Shown piece by piece: positions 12,600 through 25,332 of a stretch of 64,000 bases of DNA. The stretch is taken from positions 84,208 through 148,207 of the forward strand of contig NW_025932610.1 of the NCBI RefSeq assembly GCF_000764305.2, read 5' to 3'. The position numbers were made by a program, and so were the translations under genes. The notes under the pieces were generated by a model. That model saw only the letters and a program-made list of their open reading frames with translations, was not told the origin of the DNA and ran no database searches. The number at the start of each line of letters is the position of its first letter. Positions within the stretch are counted from its first letter, which is position 1. This stretch comes from Hyalella azteca (lineage: Eukaryota > Arthropoda > Malacostraca > Amphipoda > Hyalellidae).

Positions 12600-12765
12600 T
12601 AACCTTCGCAATTTGAGAATTAACGGAATAAGAAAATAATTTGATTGGGTTTAGCCATTTATCCCGAAATAGGATTAAAAGCTAATAAATAAAAAAATTA
12701 CAAGTATAGGTCCCTTAGTTACTATTTAAATATTATTTTAGCTCTAATGATAATATAATCTCATA
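12600..12765 (+). repeat. Dispersed repeat, copy 1 of a diverged pair
   Basis: This segment contains CAATTTGAGAATTAACGGAA, then TTTGATTGGGTTTAGCCATT, CCGAAATA and TTAGTTACTA. The same order of blocks occurs at 14438-14600 in the same orientation. The two copies share perhaps three quarters of their bases by eye. The element is of unknown class; no terminal repeats could be set. Confidence 0.75.
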
Positions 12766-12769
12766 ATTT

Positions 12770-14430
12770 ATTTCATTACGTTTTTAAGGAATTTATTGTT
12801 GACCAATAAATTCATAGGCTTTGGTCTTTTGGATATAATTGAGAGTACCTATTGTGATGATTAAGCGTATCAGAGAACACTTGTTCATTATAAAAAGTTT
12901 CAATGTTTTTTTCACAGTTCCCTGTTTGTATCTGTATGTGCTTAACCCTACACAGAACCCAGGTTCTGTGCTTAAAAAATTGAATTATTGGAAGTGTTCA
13001 TGTAATGGTGTTTGGAATTTTCTAAATAAAGCTACTTTATCTCTTCTAAAGTGTTGAATGTATTTTTTGCCGCATTATTAAAATCAGTATTTTTGTAGGT
13101 TAATCTAGTGTCTCAAAATGCCCGACATGCTAGCAAAATCACTTGCTCTGTGTCGATTCTATAGAAGAAATTAATTAGTCAATAATTAACATTTTTAGGA
13201 TCAAGATAACTGAATGCTGATTTTTCCTGTGAATAGAATGTTGATGCGGAGTTGAACACTTTCACTACATAACGACATCGAAATTCATGAAAAAATTTCT
13301 ATGAAAGTACTGAGAAGTAACGTTTAAACAGGACAGTAAACTGCACCTTGAGCTGCATTTAACAACAACACGACAGCGTTTTTGCGCGATCAGTCTCAAC
13401 ATTTCATTCACCAACTAATCAATAAAACTAAACCGAACATGAATAATAACATTAATTACGTAATTATTGCTGACATTCAGCAAATTACCCCTTCAGCTAA
13501 ATAAAGACTGCCTGCAAGCATGAGGTAGTGGACCAATTAACCAAATCATTAAAATCTCATCAATGCATTTTAAATCGCACATCTTCTCCTGCGAGTTACT
13601 GAGTCTGATGTGGGATCGCTCCAGAATCATTAATGACAGCGGCTAATGAGTGCAAAAGCGGCGAGCAATCGCATCAAATGTTTGCTGATTGGCACTTCAG
13701 AGTTTTTTCATTTTATTTGACTCGTGGATCAAGTCTGATTCATTGCCCCTACGAGCATTTCATTTATTTCTAAAATCGAAATGGATCATCGTACTGTACA
13801 ACAAGGTTTTGAATTGTATCTTCGGATCGAACTCGATTCTTGGTAAATTTCAAGCATATGCATTTAACTCTTCGAGATGGTGTTATTAAATCTTGTGATT
13901 AGACTGTATCACTATCTTTAAATATACCAATTATATTCAAAGGTAAATGGAATTCTGATTAAATGATTTTTCCGTTGAGATTCGGCTGTAAATAAATTGT
14001 CGGAAGCTAGCCCGCATCCGCGATATAAAACTGTCACATTAAGCGCAAACTGAATGTGATAGAACTGAACTAAATGAGAAAAAACTATCACGTTCGGCGC
14101 ACTCAACTGAAGAAAGTTATTTCAACTGATTGAAATAATATTTTATGGGCACTGAAATTCTGGCGTGAATTTAGGCATATATTCATTTCGGAACCATTGT
14201 TTGTTCTCAGACAATACCTTCACATTGAAAATTGCAATTTGTAGAAAAATTAGTTTTACCGTAAAATTCAACATTTTTTTCTATTTTGGTCGCATTTTGT
14301 CGGCCTGATGATAATTAGAAGACGAACGAGCAGCTTCGAAATTAAATGGAAGACTGTCAAATACTATAAGAAAGTACGTGGGTTTTACAAATTTTGATTG
14401 CATCAAATGTAAAATTGGATAAAAAAAAAA
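12770..14430. other. Intergenic DNA, nothing recognised
   Basis: Short frames at 12839-13057, 13689-13889 and 13918-14106 have no motif. No arrays or palindromes were noticed. Confidence 0.5.
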
Positions 14431-14437
14431 CATTTTT

Positions 14438-14600
14438 ATTTTCACAATTTGAGAATGAAAAATGACGAAATAAGATTATAATTTGATTGGGTTTGGCCAT
14501 TTACACCGAAATAAGAATAATGAGCGAATAAATAAATAAAAATACGGGTATGCACCTCAGTTGCTAATTAAATGATATTTTAGCTATAATTATTTACCGG
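14438..14600 (+). repeat. Dispersed repeat, copy 2 of a diverged pair
   Basis: This copy matches 12600-12765 through CAATTTGAGAAT, TTTGATTGGGTTTGGCCATT, CCGAAATAAGAATAA and GTTGCTAATTAAATGATATT. The orientation is the same. Confidence 0.75.
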
Positions 14601-17600
14601 AAATCACTTGTGAGTTATTCGATCAACTAATTATTCGTAGACTAAAAAATATAGGATTCATTCAATATTTTTCAGATTTACATTCTGTGGAACTGTACCT
14701 TCTCTTCAATGACATTCTTCAGAACGTTACATTTTCTTCATTTACAATTTGTGTGCCTGTAAATTCTTTACATATACATTTTGTATAATTTCACAAACAC
14801 TTGCTTCAAATGCTGGCCATAGATATGTTCAAAATTGAATTTAAAACGAATTATTTTATATTCAAACTCAAATGTTCTCAAACTGTTGGTTCCACTTTTC
14901 ACAATTCCATCAGCTGGATTCTTGTTTGGCGATCGTAACGGATGTTCAAATTATCTCATCTCATTCCCATTCCTGACAGCAATTCCCATTACAACCATGA
15001 AGCGCTCACTTCGTCCTCTCTATTGTCCTGAACAAAAGTTATGGCCAAATCAAGGACGGAATATGGTCGGTCACCGATAACCTAGCAAATAATTTCATCA
15101 TGGAACTAACAGTCAAGGCAGGAAGCGATGACGCTCATCTCGGAAAATCCACGCCGTGTGTCGATGAATTTCCGATTCCAATTCAGGATTCAGGGATTTT
15201 GTAATATTTCCCGAATTCTGCAATCTTGCACGTTGATGGCAATCGATTGATTTATCAGGACTGCGATGCGACCATGCAATCGTGAATTTCGCGATAAAAG
15301 ACAGAATGCAGCGCAATTCTCGATGTGTATTAAATGAAATTTGCTGAAAAATAAATGGGGTATTTTATAAGAAATAGTTTGGGTTTTAAAAACGATCAGC
15401 TGCTAAGTTTTGAAAGTATTTGATGAGTAACTTTGAATTGAACATGTGTTAAAATTTGTGTTACCTAATAACAAAATATGTGTGGTGGAAGTGAACATGA
15501 TAATTTGTAGGTATATTTGTGAAAAATAAATTTTACAAAATATAAAGTGAGTGGCAAAAAATTGCATATGAATTTCTCACTTATTTAGTAATTTTATGTT
15601 TATTTTTCAGTATTAATATGAAACCTTGGCAGGCTTCGGGTGCTCAGTTGGATTTGTAACTGAGAATTTAATTTGACTAGAAAATTATATATACTTCACG
15701 CACTGCATAACATATGACCATTTTAGGCTTCGATAGGCTGCACATAGTTTGTTCTGAGCTTGTTTCATTTACCATAAGAGACTAATTGTTAAAAAATTGG
15801 AAATTATATTAGATTATATGGAATACAGCTCAATATCCTTTACATTTTCCTTATAATAACATAATACGAATTCCCGGTAACCGTTTAATCTCCAAGAATC
15901 AATAATCCCTGTGTTCGGCCCTTCATCACTATACCCACAATAAAATAATAAAGTGAATATCTAAATTATAGAGCGACGTTACACATGTGTGAGTTTCGCC
16001 AAAAGTGAACAAACTGAACGAAACGCACATCCGATTTAAATTTAGAACATTTCGTAATTTTTTCAATTTAAATACAACAATGGAGTTATGTTAAGAAAGC
16101 TAGTGCTTGCTTTGTAAATAGAGTGAACTGTAAATAGAGTAATAATATCCGATGGCAATAGCGAGTTGCGCAGAGACTATTTCCGTTCTCAACGCACTGC
16201 TGCTATGCTAACATCTTACCCGCGTATCCTGTATACAAATCTGATGACATGCCACGCCTGAAATATGCGGGATATTTCCAGCCATATACAAAGTTTTAAT
16301 TAGAATCATTAGCTGAAATTTCAATCAATCGGGTAGTACGAAAATCTGTAGCCCAATAGCGTACTTAATTCACTGAATATTAACTGTCTAAGTCGGCTGG
16401 TTATCGGCCATTTGATTTGTTACCCATTCGCAGCCCCTTACTTTTCTCTCGAATTTCTTTCCGTGCCTTCATGCTGTATGCGTTAAATATTCTAATTTCA
16501 CCAGAACTTCCTGAATATAAACGAGCATGTGCTTAGCGTTGATGGAAACTGTTACACGAGTCGCTAAGCTCGGCCATTAAAATTATGCCAACAGGCGCAA
16601 CAGGAATTAACAGCCATTGGGGAGAAAGCTGTTCTCAAAGCCTGCACTAGCTGCTGCAGTTAATGAAGTTTCTGTTGAAATACTGGCGGAGAAATTCTCA
16701 TTCTGATACTACGAAAACAATGTTCAACAATTACTGAATAATGTGAGAGTGTTTATAAATATATTGTAGTGGCAACGAGGATCTCGCTAATTGACTGACT
16801 GAATTATTTGCAGTATATGTTACGTTGATGCTGCATGGAATTGTGCGATCTCGTACATGTTGAATTTATTTAAAAATAGTTCCAGTAACAATTTTTCAGT
16901 TTTACTTAAGTCAGAGCAAAAAGAAATTTAAACTGGAATGTATAAGTATTTATAACTAATGTATATAAGATAATGTATATATAATAACTTTCATCATATA
17001 GTGGCGATCAGTGAGAGCCGTTCGTTTTTTTTTGCCCCTTGGGTGACGCGTGCGTGTAAAATCTGGTCAAATTCAATTAAAATGGCCAGCTTTTTGCCTG
17101 CTAACTTCTCGTCAAACTTTGTTATCGAATCTTGCTTGCGGCTAGAGCCCAGGCTCGCCTTTTTAAATTTGTTCAGTACTGCGAAAATCGCGTCTGATCA
17201 GCGATCATATTTATATTTCAGCATTACAGCTTAACAACACTCCTAAAATATTCATAGGAGGACATTTCTGGTTGATTAATAGAATCATCGAGAAGCTTTA
17301 TAACATTTGACTGTCACTGAGAAACACGATGACAATTTGTGAAGAGAATGCAACTGAGAAACACGAGTCCAATTTCATTCATTTCGCTTACTGTTTCTCC
17401 TTTCACATCATTCATGCATAATTTGCGTGTTTGAAGGAGAGAAAATACCACGTAAATCCATTATATTGTCGAGGATTTGGCTTAGAAGGCATTTTATTTC
17501 ATAAATACTATGACTGAATATATATTATGTATATGTATTGTGATTTTTTATAATGTTGAATAATGGTATAGCTATGCTTGGGAAAAAAGTTGTATGAACG

Positions 17601-18990
17601 TGGACTGAAGAGGCAGTGTCATGTATCTTGTACAGCTTGTCCCAGTTGATCGTTGCCGTTTTAGCAAAAGCCATGAAAGTTAACTTGAATTATGTTCCTT
17701 ATGCATGGGAAAATGTTAACATTTCGCATAATGAAGTGTTGTAATTTAACCGTTGCATTCTTTAATAACTGAAACTGTGGGCTAACAATATACCAACATC
17801 AATGGTTTCATTGAAAATATTTCGAAAACCAGCTCCGTTATCAGTTAAAAACATTTTGAATACTTGTGTACTAATACAACGACAACCTTCACACACGCTA
17901 GGGATTAAAACCTAAAAGAAAAATTAGAAGGATGAATAACTTTCAAGTCAATCTGTTAACAATTTCAGACGGTTAGAAAAAAAAACGTTGCTCAGACAAG
18001 GTTCCCTGAAACATATGCACGATTTCACGACCCGTAAATCGGAAGCAACGGAAGTGGGACGAAAAATCTTTAAATCACACTCGGACAGACGTACGACGCA
18101 ACATAGATAAGAAGTCGACATTAATTATCAAAGTCATTAATTAATTATCAGAAGTCAATATTATCAATAATTAATAATTTGGTACTTGGTTCCTTCTCCG
18201 GTTATAAGCATATTAATCGCGTCCAGATGCAGATTTACGAGTATACAGTTGTGCGCATCATCGTATACGTACGTCGGTATGACGACCATTTGCATCTTCG
18301 TCAGATTAGCAGAGCACCAAAGGAGATATTTTTTGGCTGTTTATTTTGCAATTTAGGTTTTAATCACTTGTACGAAAATTTGTGCGTTCATTCGATTATA
18401 TTTGTATAAATAAACATTCGTACTTATGAAGGAGCAGGTAACTTAACTGGATTCCATGAAAATATAGTGAATTTCCTTGCCATTTCCATTGCTATGAAAT
18501 TTTCGGTTAATATATAATTCAAGTGAACATCTTTTTATTTTAGTATAGTAATTGGCACACAATTTTTACGAGTCAAAAATTATTATTTTAACACAGTAGC
18601 TTTTGCAAGGCACCACTGCAAGATTTAGGAGTAACTCAGCTAATGTTCCTTAAACAATGCTAGCGAATTACCCTCTGATGCTGACGGCCTTGAAGAAGCT
18701 ACGTAATGACTCAAAGCTTCATTTATTGCTTACAGAGAGACGCGACTGGCAATTACAATTAGACATCAATTGCTTCTGAACTATTTCATATCGACAATCG
18801 TCATATTATGAGATCATCACAGCCTGGCTTGGTATGCTCGTTTGAATTACTTCTTCAATACAAATTGATTCCAGTTACACACCCTATGGTGTTGTACAAA
18901 TGGAAGTATAATATTCTCGCGCTCTGGCTCCTTGTCCCATCATATTTTTTTGTGGATCTACAAGTAATTTTGTTAGTTATTAAAAGTACC
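14601..18990. other. Long A/T-rich stretch, no gene recognised
   Basis: Frames at 14835-15080, 15113-15316, 17001-17234 and 18179-18409 were read and show no domain, signal peptide pattern or repeat. A short direct motif TAAATAGAGT occurs twice near 16118-16141. I cannot exclude small exons. Confidence 0.45.
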
Positions 18991-18996
18991 ATATAT

Positions 18997-19137
18997 AGCG
19001 CATTTTCTCATTTACTGAAAAAAGGCGCTAGTGTGCGCGTCATGTCCGTCCGTCCGTCCGTGACTACGGGGGGTGAGAGAGCACGAGAAACTGCGCTCGA
19101 TGTCACTCACTGCAGTGAGTACTGATCTCATTTTTTC
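18997..19137 (+). mobile_element. Family A dispersed element, copy 1
   Basis: It begins AGCGCATTTTCTCATTTA, carries a GTCC/GTCCGTCC core and ends with ACTCACTGCAGTGAGT followed by ACTG. This is the most diverged of the plus copies. The second internal arm, usually GAGAAAATGCGC, reads GAGAAACTGCGC, and a G-rich insertion replaces the SalI palindrome. The overlapping 105-codon frame ending at 19125 is not a gene. Confidence 0.9.
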
Positions 19138-19272
19138 CAATCGTTCTCACTAGCATATCACTCTGAGGGATTTATCGAAAAAGTTCTTCTCGCAGTATAA
19201 CTACCCGATTTTTTTACTTGGCATTATGATTATCTCATGCTAATATCATTTATATTTACTTTATGTGTACAG

Positions 19273-19394
19273 AAATTCATGACAACGGAGAAAGCCAGAA
19301 CAAAAATATAGTAGAAGCCGTTCAAAAAATATATGAAACACTAAATGATAAAATACGAATGGTTGGAAGAACCAAATATATGAGTTTGTTTTAA
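19273..19394 (+). CDS. Possible terminal exon, uncharacterised
   Basis: A pyrimidine-biased run ending TTTATGTGTACAG precedes an open stretch from 19273 to TAA at 19392-19394. The roughly 40 residues look amphipathic and protein-like (…NIVEAVQKIYETLNDKIRMV…). No homologue is recognised and no upstream exon was found. A 120-base open stretch can easily occur by chance in A/T-rich DNA. RNA evidence would be needed to believe it. Confidence 0.13.
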
Positions 19395-19399
19395 TGTTT

Positions 19400-21340
19400 T
19401 TCTTAATTTTGACCTAGCCAGGAATGATGCCGATAATTAAGATGAATTTCAATCTACTAAACACCTCCTGGTGAAATGAACGTTCTTCGTTCTACTCGGA
19501 ATTTTCTGTATTCCTCAATATTTCGTAACATTAAAGGACTCAAAAAGTTAATCTTCGCCGCATGCCGTGACAAATGGCCAGGAATATTAAAATTCACGCC
19601 AAAATACCAACGCAAGAAAGTTTATTGCAAGCCGCCTGAAAGTGATTTATAATCTGGAAAAAAAGCCGAACAATTTTCTCGTTTGAAATACAGCCTAAGA
19701 AAAATGGAAGGCCGGTACTTTGGTTGAACGGGTGCGACGAGGCAGAGAAATTTATTAGTTAATAATGAGTGGATAAGTTAAGTAGATTTTAGCAACGGAA
19801 GATTTTTATTTAATAAAATCAACTCTTGCTTTCTTGCTTTGAATATTTATGAGTTGATACATGAAACTTAAACATCAGCGTTAATAATTAGGCTCAATGT
19901 GTCATGAATGCGTTTACATAAACTATTTATAAATCTATTATGCGTTCAGTGCAATTAATTAATAAGCGATTTTCAAACTTAATTGGTTTAACCCGCGCAC
20001 AAACTTTACTTTTTTTACAGAAAACCTAACATACATTTAGGGAGCAGTGAGAAATCATTAATGCGAGGTTAATTCCACATGATCAATTCTCCATGAAACT
20101 TATGATTAATAACCAGCTTTTCATTCAGCATTCATGCATAGATCAGTGCAATGCATTTATCGACGTCTTGTGTGAAATCATCAAGTTTTCTGAGAAGAGT
20201 TCATAAATTTTTCTAGTTTTAAGGTACGAGAACCGATTTATCGAGACAGACTTAATGCTATAGGTTTTCTTATATTCTAGTATTATGGATTTGTCGAACT
20301 TGTGCTAATGTCTTAAATTCAAAATTATCTTCTGCTACGCTCATTAAAGTTTTTAGCTTCAATACTTTCTCACGTTGAATTTATGGAAAAAATGATGTAA
20401 CGAGTCACTAAATTGAACATTTTGATATAATCATTCTTAGTTTTTAACTGTAATAAAAATCAAGGGTTATATTTTCGAAATGTATAAGATAATTAATTAA
20501 ATCAAATAATATTAATTTCTCAGGGGAAAATGTCTATTTTTGCTTGTTTTTTTTCGCGGCTTCATCAGGAGACCAGGTAGCGAAGTTTCATAGGTAACTT
20601 CAGTTACTTAAAAACGAATATTTTGTAGGTAAGAAGGTGCGAAATTGCCTCTACTCTGCTTTACTGTCCTTCACACTTCTGGACAAACATTCGGTAAAGA
20701 CAAGTAAGTCAAATATTCTCGACAACTAAGTCAAAAGATTTTCATCGTACTAAGTAGCCTCCACTACTTTCAAAATTGTGGGATAAGGCGGTCATTGGTA
20801 AGAAAAAACAAACGTAAGTAACTTAAAACCTCCAACTTGCTTAACTTACGGATCAAAACTTTAATTTAGTGCTCTACTACGAGTGAAAGTAATCAAAGAG
20901 TTTTGCTAGCACAAAACCTGTCTTACTTGTCAAAACCATGTCTTACTTGTCAGAAAGTAAGACATTGCTTTTTTATCAAAAATAGCCTCTTTTAACAAAA
21001 AATACATGGATAAATTTCTTGCAAGTTTCTAATAAATAACCCCCGGACGTGTAAGCCCTGGCAGTGCAAGTGATTTTCTTCAACCGACGACATCATAGTT
21101 AACGCAGAGAAAATTCTTGAGTGCCTCCAGAAAATAAGTCTAAACTCTGCGCTGTAGTTTCCTATGTAGTGAAAATAACAATAATAATAAATGAATTCAA
21201 GATTTCAATATTAAAACTCAATCTACTCAAAATATCCGTTAACGATTTTCTAAAAGCAAGTTTCTGGTTAACTTGTACAACTACAGGAGACGTCACCTAA
21301 TGTCTGAACATTCTTGTTTTGTCGTTTTCAACTTGAAGGC
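19400..21340. other. A/T-rich intergenic DNA, nothing recognised
   Basis: Only small direct repeats such as TCTTACTTGTCA (about 20930-20955) were noted. There are no coding frames of note. Confidence 0.5.
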
Positions 21341-21349
21341 CACAACAAT

Positions 21350-21508
21350 AAAAAATATAACTCAGTACTCACTGCAGTGAGTGACAGAGAGCGCATTTTC
21401 TCGTAGACGAAAACTTTAGGTCACGGACGGACAGACGGACGGAAAGACAGACGGACATGGCGAGCACAATAGTGCATTTTTTCCATAAATGAGAAAATGC
21501 GCAAAAAA
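21350..21508 (-). mobile_element. Family A dispersed element, copy 2
   Basis: Read on the plus strand it runs AAAAATATAACTCAGTACTC, ACTGCAGTGAGT, GCGCATTTTCTC, a GGACGGACAGAC core, then CATGGCGAGCACAATAGTGC and GAGAAAATGCGC with an A tract. It is full length with both internal inverted arms. The SalI palindrome is altered to GTAGACGA. Confidence 0.95.
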
Positions 21509-22096
21509 TATCGATTTAGAATTTATTTTTACACAAATAATTCCAGTGCTTCGAATTGTTATAATAAATTGTTTTTATCACGTGTGGTTGCAATTATTAT
21601 AGAGTAATTACTCAGTCGGGGTTAATGATTAGATCCCGCACAACAGCTAGGGTCGAGTGCAAAGCGAGTGTCGCTTCTGAATAGAAGTCCTCGCCAGTGC
21701 CTGAGTTTGGGCAATAACTCGTATAAATTAGTCCCGTCGAAGCACTTGATTCTAATTGTGCCAGAAGTTGCTAAGAACTACCATGCTTGCTGCTATAGTC
21801 CAAGTTAGACTTTACTTATGCACTAATTAAGAGAAGCTTTGTGGAACAGCAGGAGTTGCGGAGAACATTTGCATGGAAGGCGCGCTACAATCCTACAAAG
21901 ATTCATGCTCGTTCCAGAGCTAAATTGGACATTGTATTGGAATAATATTTTACTGATTAGAAATGAGCTATATCAGAAATTGGTCTCTTCATAATTCGAA
22001 GTGAGTACATTGACACTGTGAAATTTAAGGTCGAGTTGATGCATAGCCCAGTTCAGTCTTGAATTAATAATATTGTCTAGCATTCTACGGACTTGT

Positions 22097-22260
22097 TAAT
22101 AAGTCCAGTAGCTGCAGTATCGCAAACCAATGTCAGTTTTTGAAAAATCTGGTCAAAAGGCTGTTTTTTTCATCTCCTTTGAACAAGCCACGAAAAGCAC
22201 AAGAATCGGCAGCAGCCTCGGGCCAATTTTTTCAGTATCAACACTTCTAGTCTATTCTAA
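22097..22260 (+). repeat. Diverged dispersed repeat, copy 1
   Basis: Shared blocks with 36582-36735 in the same order and orientation are AATAAGTCCAG, AGCTG/AGCTA, CACGAAAAG, CAAGAATCGGCA, GGGCC and ACACTTCTA followed by CTATTCTA. The two copies are clearly homologous but substantially decayed, and this one has a poly-T expansion near 22165. The class is unknown. Confidence 0.75.
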
Positions 22261-23850
22261 AAAGTTGCAGGCTATTTCTCCTTTATAATATACAATAAAC
22301 TTTGTGTTTGACGATAGTCTTTAACATTTGGGTTTACAATTGGGTTTGATATTTTTAATTAATATTATAGTATAGTTCGGAAAGCCACTAAATTACTTCT
22401 ACTTTACATTTTATTTTATTGTTCCAAATTTTAATACATATTTTAACGTAATATTTACCATATTATGTTTTTTCGGACTCAACAGAACTGTTTATTAGAA
22501 AAAAATCATCATAAAAAATTATTATTATTAAGGCTGCTTCACTGCCAACGAAACCCTGGCATAAATGTAGATGTACGGACGACGGTGAAATTCATTGTAA
22601 GTATTGCAGGTGCCACAATTCATTATTATTATTACAGATTTTTGAAGAAAATCCTGCTAGCTGACACCAGAAAATACGAAATCAGGATTAAAGGACTTCG
22701 GAATACTTCATTCGCGACAATCCGACCGCTACTGCGCTTTTCTTCACGACGCTCACCAAGCAGTATTCAGAAATACATCATTGCGAAAGTATTGCGTATC
22801 TGTTATCTTAATTAGTGCATTTCGTACGCGATTTGATTTTCTAATTGAATTTTTCGGTGAGTAATGAGCGTCTGGTTTGCAGACCGCGATTTATTTCATG
22901 CGAAATAATATCTATAATATACCGGAAGCCTACTTTTTGAAGTATCAATTAGTCTTTTCTTGAGTAATACTGAGCTATAAAGTCTGATAACTTAAGCAAG
23001 AAAAGGCTAAAATCTGAATGCATTAATTATATAATAAATTTTTCTTTGGAGTCCGAGTGGTTAGGAGTGGGCATATTGACGAGCATTATAACACTGATTT
23101 CCTGGCTTCAAATTATTCGTATGAAAGTCCCGTCTTTTACCTAACTAATTTTTACATGCTAAATCAATAAATATAGAGCTTTATAAATGAAAAAATATTC
23201 AAACGTAGTAGGCAACAAATTTTATGCCTGTACGATCTACGATTTGGTTAGTTCTTGACGAACCATGAGTTGTCGTGGGTAGGGCTGTCAGGGTAGACCG
23301 TTTAGTCAGGCTTTTGGGGTAGACCGTTCAGTAAGGCTGTTGGGGTAAAACTTTTTATCAAGGATGTTTTGCTTGTGTATGTAAGTTGTAATCACGTGAC
23401 CACCATTTAGAATTGTTTCTCAATTTATTTTTCGGAAATTTTTTTCTAGTTCTGCGTAAAATCAAAATTTCCAGTTAGCAACGTATTGTACACTTATTTC
23501 AATGAATAAATTCATTGCCTTCTATACGGAATAAAACTTCGTATAGGAAAATATCAGTTTAAAAGGCTGGAACGAAAAAAAATCTCTTCTATGATTTTTT
23601 CTATGCAGTGAAATTCGTACCAATTTTCAAAATTTCCTTATTCCGAGAATTACGTGTCACTATATTATCGGAGCAGCTGCAAATTTGAATCAGATCAACC
23701 GTCATTAAAATTAGCCGCTCTTAATCATCAATGAGTTGCAAGTCTTAATTAAGAAGGGATCCGCCTTAATGAGCGCAGTCCTCGAGCCATAATAAAGTGT
23801 TAATGAGGCGGAAAGCTTCCTCCAAGAACACAGACGTTTCTTCGCGAACT
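22261..23850. other. Intergenic DNA, no gene supported
   Basis: The 116-codon frame at 22465-22815 lacks any recognised domain and has homopolymer-rich low-complexity runs. A 31-bp direct repetition around GGGGTAGACCGTT occurs near 23280-23350 (about two copies). Confidence 0.45.
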
Positions 23851-23853
23851 ATG

Positions 23854-23936
23854 CTTGGGAATAACTCTGAGGGATGCTTGGGAATAACTCTGAGGGATGC
23901 TTGGGAATAACTCTGAGAGTATGCTTGGGAATAACA
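23854..23936. repeat. 23-bp tandem repeat, about 3.5 copies
   Basis: CTTGGGAATAACTCTGAGGG with ATG recurs at 23854, 23877, 23900 and 23924. The third copy has one extra base. It lies in non-coding DNA. Confidence 0.95.
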
Positions 23937-24589
23937 TAAGCTTATTTCAGAGCAAACGTTCCTTTGTTTCGGCAGCTTCTACACCGGTGGTTGCAAGAGT
24001 TTCGCCTGCTTCGAGTTCACCGAAATAATTGATACTGTTTTAATTTCTTATAATCTTTAGACTGCGGTGTTATTTGTTCGTGAAGTAAATAGTTGACGAT
24101 TTTTTTTTTCTTTGATGACCAGTTGTTAATTAATTGTACAGACTGGGCCTAAGAGATGCAATTCAGTGTTTCGGCGGAAAATAAGCGAAGACAGTAAAAA
24201 AAGTATAATTTGTTCAGTGTGAAAGAATTCAGAAAAATACTCTAATATATGAAAAAGATCCGAAAAAATAATAACAGATCTGTAGAATGAAATTATAGCT
24301 TTCAATACGTGAAGCAGTGAAGTGTTTACATTAAGTGTCAAGTGTTTTGCATTAAAAACCTGAAACAAATAAGAGTGTTGAGCAGTAGTAAGAGAGGAAA
24401 GAAGTAAGTATGCTTGAGACGAACGTATTTATTGCTTACTTCCTGCCTAGCCTACAGCGCGGTCAGGGAGCCGAGAGTTACAAACCCAGGGTTCTTGCGG
24501 TCAGAAGCTGAGCTCAGTGAAAGGCAGAATATCCAGTGTAATAGCGTAAAATATTCAGTGTAATAGTATAATAAGAAAGACAAGATAAG

Positions 24590-24824
24590 ATGGCTAAATG
24601 TGTTGTTACGCAACCCCCTATGGATTGTTCCTGCATCATTTGCAAGGAACTTTGCGATGTGACTCTTGTACTGCAATGCAGAAAATGCCAGTTTTTCATA
24701 CATTTAAAATGTACTGATTTGCCGACATATTGTAAGGTTGGATCAATCCAGGGCTTCTTATGAATGTAAGAATTGTGTAATGAAATTTTACAAAAATTTC
24801 AAAGAAAGCGAAAAAATCTTATAG
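24590..24824 (+). pseudogene. PHD-finger ORF1 fragment of a non-LTR retrotransposon, frameshifted
   Basis: From ATG at 24590 a 57-codon frame encodes a PHD-type zinc-binding pattern: C15-x2-C18, C30-x2-C33 and H38-x2-C41. It stops at 24761-24763. The last expected Cys pair (YECKNC, codons at 24765 and 24774) is present in the next frame, which stops at 24822, so a single frameshift has broken the motif. PHD fingers of this kind are known in ORF1 proteins of CR1-like and related non-LTR elements. Reverse transcriptase remains lie only 40 bases downstream in the same direction. I therefore read this as the degenerate ORF1 of that element. A host PHD-domain exon is the alternative but less likely given the context. 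Confidence 0.7.
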
Positions 24825-24863
24825 CAGCCATGAAAGAAAAACCAAAACGGGTGGTTCACATGT

Positions 24864-25160
24864 GATCACATCGTCAAGAAGTGTGCTGGAGCACTGAAGG
24901 CTCAGCTCACAATGCTCTAGAAAGCCTCGATAACAGAGGGAATTATCCCTGAGGGTCTCAAAGTGGAACTGATAACGCCAATCCACGAAGGAGGTCCGAC
25001 GGACAGACCCCAAAATTTCAGACCTGTGACCTTGACCTCACACGTGATCAAGGTTTTTGAGAAGGTAGTGGTCAGAAGGCTTGTCCGATACATGGACGAA
25101 GCTGACCTGTATAATAACGGACAACATGGTTACCGGCGTAATCGCTCCTGTTTGTCGCAG
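24864..25160 (+). pseudogene. Reverse transcriptase N-terminal fragment of a non-LTR retrotransposon
   Basis: The frame from 24864 gives a typical LINE reverse transcriptase start. A helix containing KKCAGALKAQLTML is followed by an in-frame TAG, then GIIPEGLKVELITPIHEGG, FRPVTLTSHVIKVFEKVV and NNGQHGYRRNRSC. These match the conserved segments before the catalytic core in Jockey/CR1-like elements (the P-x-H-K-G-G and Y/F-R-P-x-S/T-L-T motifs and the Q-H-G-F motif). The catalytic FADD-type motif is absent: the frame runs at 25161 into a 25-bp minisatellite and then an N gap. The endonuclease domain expected between ORF1 and the RT is missing, so the element is internally deleted as well as truncated. 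Confidence 0.88.
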
Positions 25161-25332
25161 ACTCACAGACTCACAGTCGCTCCCCCAGACTCACAGCACC
25201 ACGCGTCCCCCAGACTCACAGCACCACGCGTCCCCCAGACTCACAGCACCACGCGTCCCCCAGACTCACAGCACCACGCGTCCCCCAGACTCACAGCACC
25301 ACGCGTCCCCCAGACTCACAGCACCACGCGTC
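25161..25332. repeat. 25-bp minisatellite, left block
   Basis: CCCCCAGACTCACAGCACCA with CGCGT repeats every 25 bases, starting from a shorter seed (CAGACTCACAGACTCACAG) directly after the RT fragment. It runs into the N gap at 25333. Frames of 122-243 codons that cross it are artefacts. Confidence 0.97.

Noticed and set aside
22465..22815. 116-codon frame considered as a small gene
   Set aside because: It is rich in homopolymer-derived runs (Leu, Tyr) and has no domain, no clear start context and no support from neighbours.
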